Assembly: GCF_020184175.1 (NCBI RefSeq)
Contig: NC_065533.1
Coordinates: forward strand, 4,548,695 to 4,612,694
Source of the DNA: Aphis gossypii
Lineage: Eukaryota > Arthropoda > Insecta > Hemiptera > Aphididae
DNA length: 64,000 nt
Direction: 5' to 3'
In this document: one piece after another, positions 57,251-64,000 of the stretch
Layout: every line of letters begins with the position of its first letter
How positions within the stretch are numbered: the first letter of the stretch is position 1
Program-made: the position numbers and the translations under genes
The notes under the pieces: model-generated
The model's input: the letters and a program-made list of their open reading frames with translations, nothing else
What the model was told of the DNA's origin: nothing
The model's database searches: none

Positions 57251-60200
57251 TATATTAAAATCTAATGATGATTTAAATAGACAGAATGTACAATAATTAA
57301 AATGAATAAATTAACACCATTCAAACAATTACAATTTTAAGTCAAACCTTGCTCAGTCTACACTCACTTTGAATATTTTTTTAATCACTGAATATTCATG
57401 TCCCTTACCATTGAACAACAAGAATATTGTCAATACTATTACTGCCAACTGAAAAAAAAAATTATTCGTTAAATTGTGTTAAAAACTAAAAAATGTGTTA
57501 TGATAAGAAGTAACTAAAACTAAATAAATCACAAAGTATATTTAGTATGATCAAAAACATGTCATATTTTAACAAAAATCAATAAATTATGATAATAAAA
57601 AAAGAAAAATTATGAAGTTTATGAGTGAAGATAAATAAAGAATACTTCTTTGAATGATGTTAAACACAATAAATACATAAATAAGAGACATTGATGAGCT
57701 ATAAGAAATATTTCAATCATATCATGATATGATAAAAGCAATTTGAATAAGGATATTTATACCTAGTAAATGTAATCGTATAAGGTAAGATGATTGGGTC
57801 AATTGTCGTAAATATTTTACTCATCAAATAATTTAAAATAACAGGTATGAGATTTAATAAATATAAAAACATTATTTAAAGTCAGATGTTATAAATTAAA
57901 ACTTACTCTATCAATTATGTAAGAAAAAATGATTCAAATACATATATATGTAGATAATATAACAGTACAATATGAGAGAATTATTTAAAACCTATTCCAA
58001 CACTAGACATGGTTCCAAATATATTAAAAACTAGTGATGAACAAAATAGACGAAACGTACAATAATTAAAATGAATAAATTAACACCATTAAAATAATAA
58101 GATCTTATAGTCGAATCTTGCTCATTCTACACTCACTTTGAATATTTTTTTCATCCCCGAATATTTATGTCCACTGCCATTCTTCATCAAGATTGTTATC
58201 AATTTGATAACTACCAACTAGAAAAACAATAATTTGTGAAATTGTATTGAAAATTACACAATGGGTTATGATTAGAAGTAACTAAGATTAAAGAAATCGC
58301 AATGTATATTAATTATGTCAAAAACATGTCATATTTTATAACAAGATAACTTATGGTAATAGAAAAAAAAATGATGAAGTTTATGAGTGAATATTAATAG
58401 AGAATAAATTCTATGAATGATGTTAAACACAACAAAAACATCAATATGAGAAACTGATGTGCTATACAAATTATTTCAATGATATCATGATATTATAAAA
58501 GGAATATGAGTAACATTATTTATTCATAGTAAAGGAAATTGTATAAGGTAAGATGAATGTGTCAAATGTCAATTGTCATAAATATTTCATTTAATAAATA
58601 ATATAAAATGAGAGGCATGAGGTTTTATAAATATAAAAACATTATTAAAAGTCAGATTTTATATATTGAAAACTCCCTCTATGAATTATGAAGAAACAAT
58701 GATTCAAAGAACTATATGTGTAGATAATAATACAGAACAATATAAGGGAATTATCTAAAACCTATTCCTGCATTAGATATGTATCACATATATATTAAAA
58801 TTTAGTTATGATTAAATAGACAGTACAAACAATAATTAAAATGTATAAATTAACACCATTAAGACAATTACAATTTTAAGTCGAATCTTGCTCATTCTAC
58901 ACTCACTTTGAATATTTTTTTCATCACTGAATATTTATGTCCACTGCCATTGTACAACCAGGATATTGTCAATATTATTCCTGCCAACTAGAAAAACAAT
59001 AATTCGTTAAATTGTTTTAAAATGTATAAAATGTATTATGATAAGAAGTAACTAAGATAAAAGCAATCACATTGTATATAACTGATCAAAAACATGTCAT
59101 ATTTTAAAATAAGAATCAATAAATTATGGTAATAGAAAAAGAAAAATGTTGATGTTTATTAGTGAATATTAATAGAGAATTATTCTATGAATGATGTTAA
59201 ACACAACAAATACATATAATAATATGAGACACTTATGTGCTATACGAACTATTTCAATGATATCATGATATGATTAAAGGAATTTGAAAAAAGTTATTTA
59301 TACCTAGCAAATGTAATCGTATAAAATAAGATGATTGTGTCAATTGTCGTAAATATTTCACTCATCAAATAATTTAAAAAGAGAGGTATGAGATTTAATA
59401 AATATAAAAACATTATTTAAAGTCAGATGTTATAAATCAAAACTACCTCTATCAATTATGTATGAAACAATGATTCAAATAAATGTATGTGTAGATAATA
59501 TAACAGTACAATATGAGGGAATTATCTAAAACCTATTCCAACACTTGACATGGTACACATATATATTAAAAACTAGTGATGAACAAAATAGACAAAATGT
59601 ACAATAATTAAAATGTATAAATTAACACCATTAAAACAATTGCAGTTTTAAGTAAAATCTTGCTCATTCTACACTTACTTTGAATATTTTTTTCATCCCT
59701 GAATATTTATTTCCACTGCCATTCTTCATCAAGATTGTTATCAATTTCATTACTACCAACTAGAAAAACAATCATTTGTGAAATTGTATTGAAAATTACA
59801 CAATGGGTTATGATTAGAAGTAACTAAGATTAAAGAAATCGCAATGTATATTAACTATGTCAAAATATGTCATATTTTACAACAAGGATCAATAAATTAT
59901 GGTTATAGAAAATAAAATGATGAAGTTTATGAGTGAATATTAATAGAGCATAAATTCTATGAATGATGTTAAACACAACAAATACATAAATATAAGATAC
60001 TGATGTGCTATACAAATTATTTCAATGATATCATGATATTATAAAAGGAATATGAGTAACATTATTTATTCATAGTACAGGAAATTGTATAAGGTAAGAT
60101 GAATGTGTCAATTTTCCTAAATATTTCACTTGCCAAATAATATAAAATAAGAGGTATGAAATTTAATAATGATAAAAACAATAAACATTATTTAAAGTCA

Positions 60201-61464
60201 GATGTTATACATTGAAAATTCCCTGTATTAATTATATAAGAAACAATGATTCAAATAACTATATGTCTAAATAATAATTTAGTACAATATGAGGGAATTC
60301 TAAAACCTATTAAAAACACTATACGTGATTCACATATACATTAAAATCTAGTGATGATAAAATAGACAGAACGTACAATAATTGTAATGAATAAATTAAT
60401 ACCATTAAAACAATTACAATTTTAAGTCGAATCTTGCTCATTCTACACTCACTTTGTATATTTTTTTCATCGCTGAATATTTATGTCCACTGCCATTGAA
60501 CATCAAGAATATTGTCAATATTATTACTGCCAACTAAAAAAAAAAATTATTCGTTAAATTGGTTGAAAAATTACACAATGGGTTATGATTATAAGTAACT
60601 AAGATAAAAGCAATCATAATTATATTAACTAAGTCAAAAACATGTCATATTTTAAAACAAGAATCAATAAATTAAGGTTATAAAAAAAAGATGTATGATG
60701 CTTATGAGTGAATATTGATAGAGAATTCTTTTTTGAATGATGTTAAATACAACAAATACATTAATATGAGACACTTATGTGCTATACAAACTATTTCAAT
60801 ATCATGATATGATTAAAAGAATTTGAATTAAGTTATTTATACCTAGTAAATGTAATCGTATAAGGTAAGATGAATGGGTTAATTGTTATAAATATTTCAC
60901 TCACCAAATAATATAAAATAAGAGGTATGATATTTTATAAATATTAAAAAATTATTTTAAGTCAGATGTTATATCAATTATGTAAGAAACAATGATTCAA
61001 ATAAATATATGTGTAGATAATATAACAGTACAATATGAGGGAATTACCTATCTAAAACCTATTCAACACTAGACGTGGTTCACATATATATTAAAAACTA
61101 GTGATGAACAAAATAGACAGAGTGTACAATAATTAAAATGAATAAATTAACAACGTTAAAATATTAACAATTTTAAGTCAAATCTAGCTCATTCTACACT
61201 TACTTTGAATATTTTTTTCATCCCTGAATATTTATGTCCGCTGCCTTTGTGCATCGTGACTGTTGTCAATTGTATTACTGTCAACTAGAAAAACAATAAT
61301 TTGTTAAATTGTATTAAACATTAAACAATGTGTTATGATAAGAAGTAACTAAGATTAAAGAAATCACAATGTATATTAACTATGATCAAATACGTATCAT
61401 ATTTTAAAACAAGAATCAATAAATTATAGTATAGAAAAAAAAAATTATAATGTTTATGAGTGAA

Positions 61465-62330
61465 CACATAACATATTGGTACTAGAGTAGTGTAACAACT
61501 GAGTTGCTGTTTGGCTGACAAATACAATCTTAATGTAAGAATCTCCAGATTGAATATACTAATGATACTGTTTAATAATAAAATAATATATCAGTAACTG
61601 CAAGTATAACATTAACAATATTGTTTAGTCACATTAACCGAACAATTAATGATAGTGACAGGAATAAGAATTTATAAATAAATACACTCACTTTATATCT
61701 ACATACTAACATTAAACAAATAATCTACTCACTTGGAAACTGAGTACCTCTGTTTAATGATGGATCAACCAACCGTGCTCTGCTACCAATGTTTGCGCAA
61801 ACGGGGCTTTTAAGCGCATTCTTCGGATGCTTTGTCGTTAGTATATTTCAAATGATTGACAATAAATTAATTATTATTAAGAACACAATATTAAATCAGT
61901 GGTGTTCAACATATTATATACAAAAAACAAGTAAATGTGGTTATACCTATTATAAAATATTGAGGAATGGGGAGCACCGTAGGTCCATTCAACCGTACCT
62001 GGTGATGTCTTGAGCACATCCTTGCTGAGCTGCTCAAGGAACTCGTTATGGACACGAACATTTAATCCGTAATGGTACGTGGAATGACGAAATGTAATGC
62101 ACGTCCCCGAGCGTTAAGAACGTTTTGTGGAGCGACGGTCTGACGACAACAGTCCTCGCGAGCAAACGATAACGCGTAGAGCAACGGCCTTAACCACTCG
62201 GCATCGGCGAGCACGAATGGCACGTTAGTGTATGCGGCGTTACAGCATTATAGTTCAACGAGATGACCGACGCCCAAACGGACATAAAACTCACGTAGTC
62301 AGACCATACGAAGAGCATAACAGTACAACA
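61465..62330 (-). mobile_element. Probable LTR retrotransposon remnant: 5' LTR, primer-binding site and short leader
   Basis: Reading the minus strand, a GC-richer block beginning TGTTGTACTG at 62330 ends GCGCAAACA at 61790, as an LTR would (TG..CA). After one T comes TGGTAGCAGAGCACGGTTG (61788-61770), a match in its first 11 bases to the complement of initiator tRNA-Met 3' ends, that is a primer-binding site. The leader then runs to 61465, where the satellite array starts. No gag or pol is seen. The LTR start is uncertain. The remnant breaks off exactly at the array. Confidence 0.5.
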
Positions 62331-62384
62331 CGGTAGAAATATACGACGCACTGAGATCGATAAAATAACATACTATATTTATAC

Positions 62385-62404
62385 TAGATAAGATATCTTA
62401 TCTA
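62385..62404. repeat. Perfect 20-bp palindrome inside a larger inverted repeat
   Basis: The 20 bases centred on AAGATATCTT are self-complementary without mismatch. CACTGAGAT (62349-62357) and ATCTCAGTG (62403-62411) form an outer inverted pair. It may be the end of the neighbouring element. Confidence 0.7.
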
Positions 62405-62479
62405 TCTCAGTGATACGATGTAAAAAAGCTGAGTAAAACCCAAAGTTAGGTACTACGCACGCGGCACGCGGCACGCAGC

Positions 62480-63000
62480 CACTATAGATAATACATACGT
62501 ATTAACTTAAGTTGAGTATGACAGATCAGCAGCAGCCTGATGTAAATCGAGACCATTTTTGAAGCCAGTAAATTTTCTTCGTAATCTATTTCTTCTACAA
62601 CTTTTATTTGCATCTGTAGTAGGTACATCGCATTTATGACATGTATCAACACTTGGTTTTTTAAAAGCAACTTTTAACATGTGAAATTCTCTTTCACAAA
62701 TTACTCTTGATACAGGTTCCATCAATAGTTTGCTTGTACAGTTCATACATTTTTTTTAAAGTTAAATTACTAGGTAAATATTTCTTATCATTTAATTTCC
62801 GTGTATTTTTTTCATCTAATGTCTTTAAGAAGCAATCTTTACAGATTGAATGGCGTTGTCAGTTGATTTCAAAAAAATAATTTAATGTTGAAGTTCTATA
62901 TATATTACTATCAAACTTTCTGGTACGAGAACATTTTTTTTCTGATTAGTATAATAAGCCATAGAAAAAAGACAGTCTTCTATCATATGTACTCAAATTC
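62480..63000 (-). pseudogene. Fragment of a transposase-like protein with a CHKCD motif
   Basis: On the minus strand 62746-62507 is open for 79 codons and contains REFHMLKVAFKKPSVDTCHK followed by CDV; a 'F.KPxxDxCxxCD' block is found in an uncharacterised, transposon-associated protein family common in insects and cnidarians. In the preceding 62870-62760 stretch the phrase ICKDCFLKTLDEKNTRKLND fits the same family, which has 'VCK.FFLNTL' upstream. Stops separate the parts, so this is a fragment. The family assignment is from memory of motifs and is moderate. Confidence 0.45.
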
Positions 63001-64000
63001 CAATGGTACTCAATAAAAATTTTATTTCTTACATTATCTGTTAAAAAAGGTTGATACATTTTTCTGCATTTTTATTTAATAACAATATAATTATATTTTG
63101 TAGGTAAATGTGCACAAACCTGATGTTATCGCTAAGCATGGAATTAGCAAACGGCAGTATCGCGAAGTCGCGAACAGTTGCTGACGGTCGGATTGGCGGT
63201 TTCGTTATCACATATATTTTTTAAATTTATAATTCTTGTTCCAACTATACACTCGTATATTACACAGATTTCATACTTTATAGGTACTACCCACATAACA
63301 TTTTCCAATGTTAAAACTTCTATAAATATTGAAGTTGAGTTAAATTAGAAAGGTTCGAAAAATAAGATTTAATAATACTAGAATAAGTGCTTATTTTTAA
63401 ACGTTTACATTCAAGTAAATTCTTTAGTAAATAATATATATTATGGTTCAGCGCGGAGTTGTGGCAACATAATTGAGAGTAAGTAACGTCTGCTGCCAAT
63501 ACATACGAGTATATATTATTATGTAATAAAAATATTTTAGTTATTTGAGCGCCTTCAAATATTTTAGTATGACACTTCAGACATGCGTGTCATGAATTTG
63601 CCAACCCTGTGTTTATACTAGGAGCGACATTGTATGAGAAGTAAATAAAATAAAATTATATTAGTATTAACAAGCAAAGGAATATCAAAATATACTTTTA
63701 AATATTTATCAAATACTTTTTTAATAGGACAATTAGATAAGCGTAAAAATATTAATTGTTTAATTAGTAATTACTTATTATATATTTAAAATCAATTATG
63801 ATGTTCAAGTATTATTAAAATTTAGAGCTTTTAACTTTAAAAACTTTTTTACAGTTTGTTAATATTGTTATAATAATATAGTAGTTTACTAGTAGGCATG
63901 TACCTAGTTTTTTCGATCAACGTAAATTCGAAGCAGTTTATCATCACACCATGATTATATCAAATTAATCATAAAAATAAATAATTATTTTTTCCGAGAA
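63001..64000. other. AT-rich DNA to window end, nothing recognised
   Basis: A slightly GC-richer patch at 63135-63205 (AACGGCAGTATCGCGAAGTC) may be another element end; no gene or repeat was assigned. Confidence 0.4.

Larger units (their letters stand above)
50190..61464. repeat. Tandem array of ~14 copies of a ~770-bp non-coding satellite-like unit
   Basis: The phrase TTGCTCA(T)TCTACACTCACTTTGAATATT recurs at 50487, 51254, 52026, 52812, 53209, 53911, 55216, 55990, 57349, 58118, 58888, 59660, 60434 and 61185. Spacings are 767, 772, 786, 397, 702, 1305, 774, 1359, 769, 770, 772, 774 and 751; the two long gaps hold inserted elements and the 397 gap is an internal deletion. Other shared blocks are TTGTATAAGGTAAGATGAA, AAAGTCAGATGTTAT and the palindromic ATGATATCATGATAT. 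No unit has a conserved open frame. The array ends abruptly at about 61464. Both edges are approximate. Confidence 0.9.

Noticed and set aside
50190..61464. CRISPR-like reading of the evenly spaced repeats
   Set aside because: Units are ~770 bp and entirely repetitive, with no short repeat/spacer pattern, in a eukaryotic context.
62150..62230. tRNA-like GCCGAGTGGTTAAGGC on the minus strand
   Set aside because: It looks like the D-arm of a tRNA-Ser/Leu, but no anticodon stem, T-arm or acceptor pairing follows, so it is judged chance similarity.

Overview
The window is a very AT-rich eukaryotic nuclear sequence. It has short introns with normal GT..AG borders, many miniature transposons and a nuclear copy of an extremely AT-rich mitochondrial gene. 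An insect, most likely a hemipteran and probably an aphid, fits best; this is an inference from gene structure, composition and repeat types, since no marker gene here names the species.

Region 1 (about 1.5-25.2 kb, plus strand) holds one large, apparently intact host gene, the kismet/CHD7 chromatin remodeler. I could trace 39 coding exons from the ATG at 1651 to the TAA at 25178-25180. They join without a phase conflict into 4190 codons: a Q/P-rich N-terminus, basic and acidic linkers, two chromodomains, a complete SNF2 ATPase, the CHD7-type SANT/SLIDE region, a BRK domain and a Gly/Leu/Asn-rich tail. Points of interest are an in-frame upstream mini-ORF, a roughly 90-residue acidic insertion inside chromodomain 1, a coding minisatellite, CtBP-type PxDLS motifs, and a GC-rich 120-nt block in the largest intron that looks like an additional in-frame cassette exon.

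Region 2 (25.2-42.5 kb) is downstream and intergenic DNA. It contains a perfect ~394-bp tandem duplication bounded by A-runs, a pogo/Tigger-like relic, a ~740-bp inverted-repeat element with 8-bp target duplications, a possible small minus-strand gene encoding a Thr/Ser-rich C-terminus, a nuclear mitochondrial insertion (nad5), a 929-bp inverted-repeat element with 9-bp target duplications, and other degenerate repeats.

Region 3 (42.5-49.2 kb) is a transposon graveyard. A unit bracketed by ~245-bp inverted repeats carries an OTU protease-like domain followed by a Helitron-type zinc motif. Next come the C-terminal half of a Helitron PIF1-like helicase on the other strand (with a stop in its P-loop) and a broken THAP/P-element-type transposase.

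Region 4 (about 50.2-61.5 kb) is a tandem array of about 14 copies of a ~770-bp non-coding unit, interrupted by a hAT-like and a Tc1/mariner-like miniature element. Non-adjacent monomers share diagnostic variants, so blocks of several monomers seem to have been copied.

Region 5 (61.5-64 kb) holds a probable LTR/primer-binding-site remnant on the minus strand and a fragment of a transposase-like protein. Only the kismet gene looks like functional coding sequence with high confidence.
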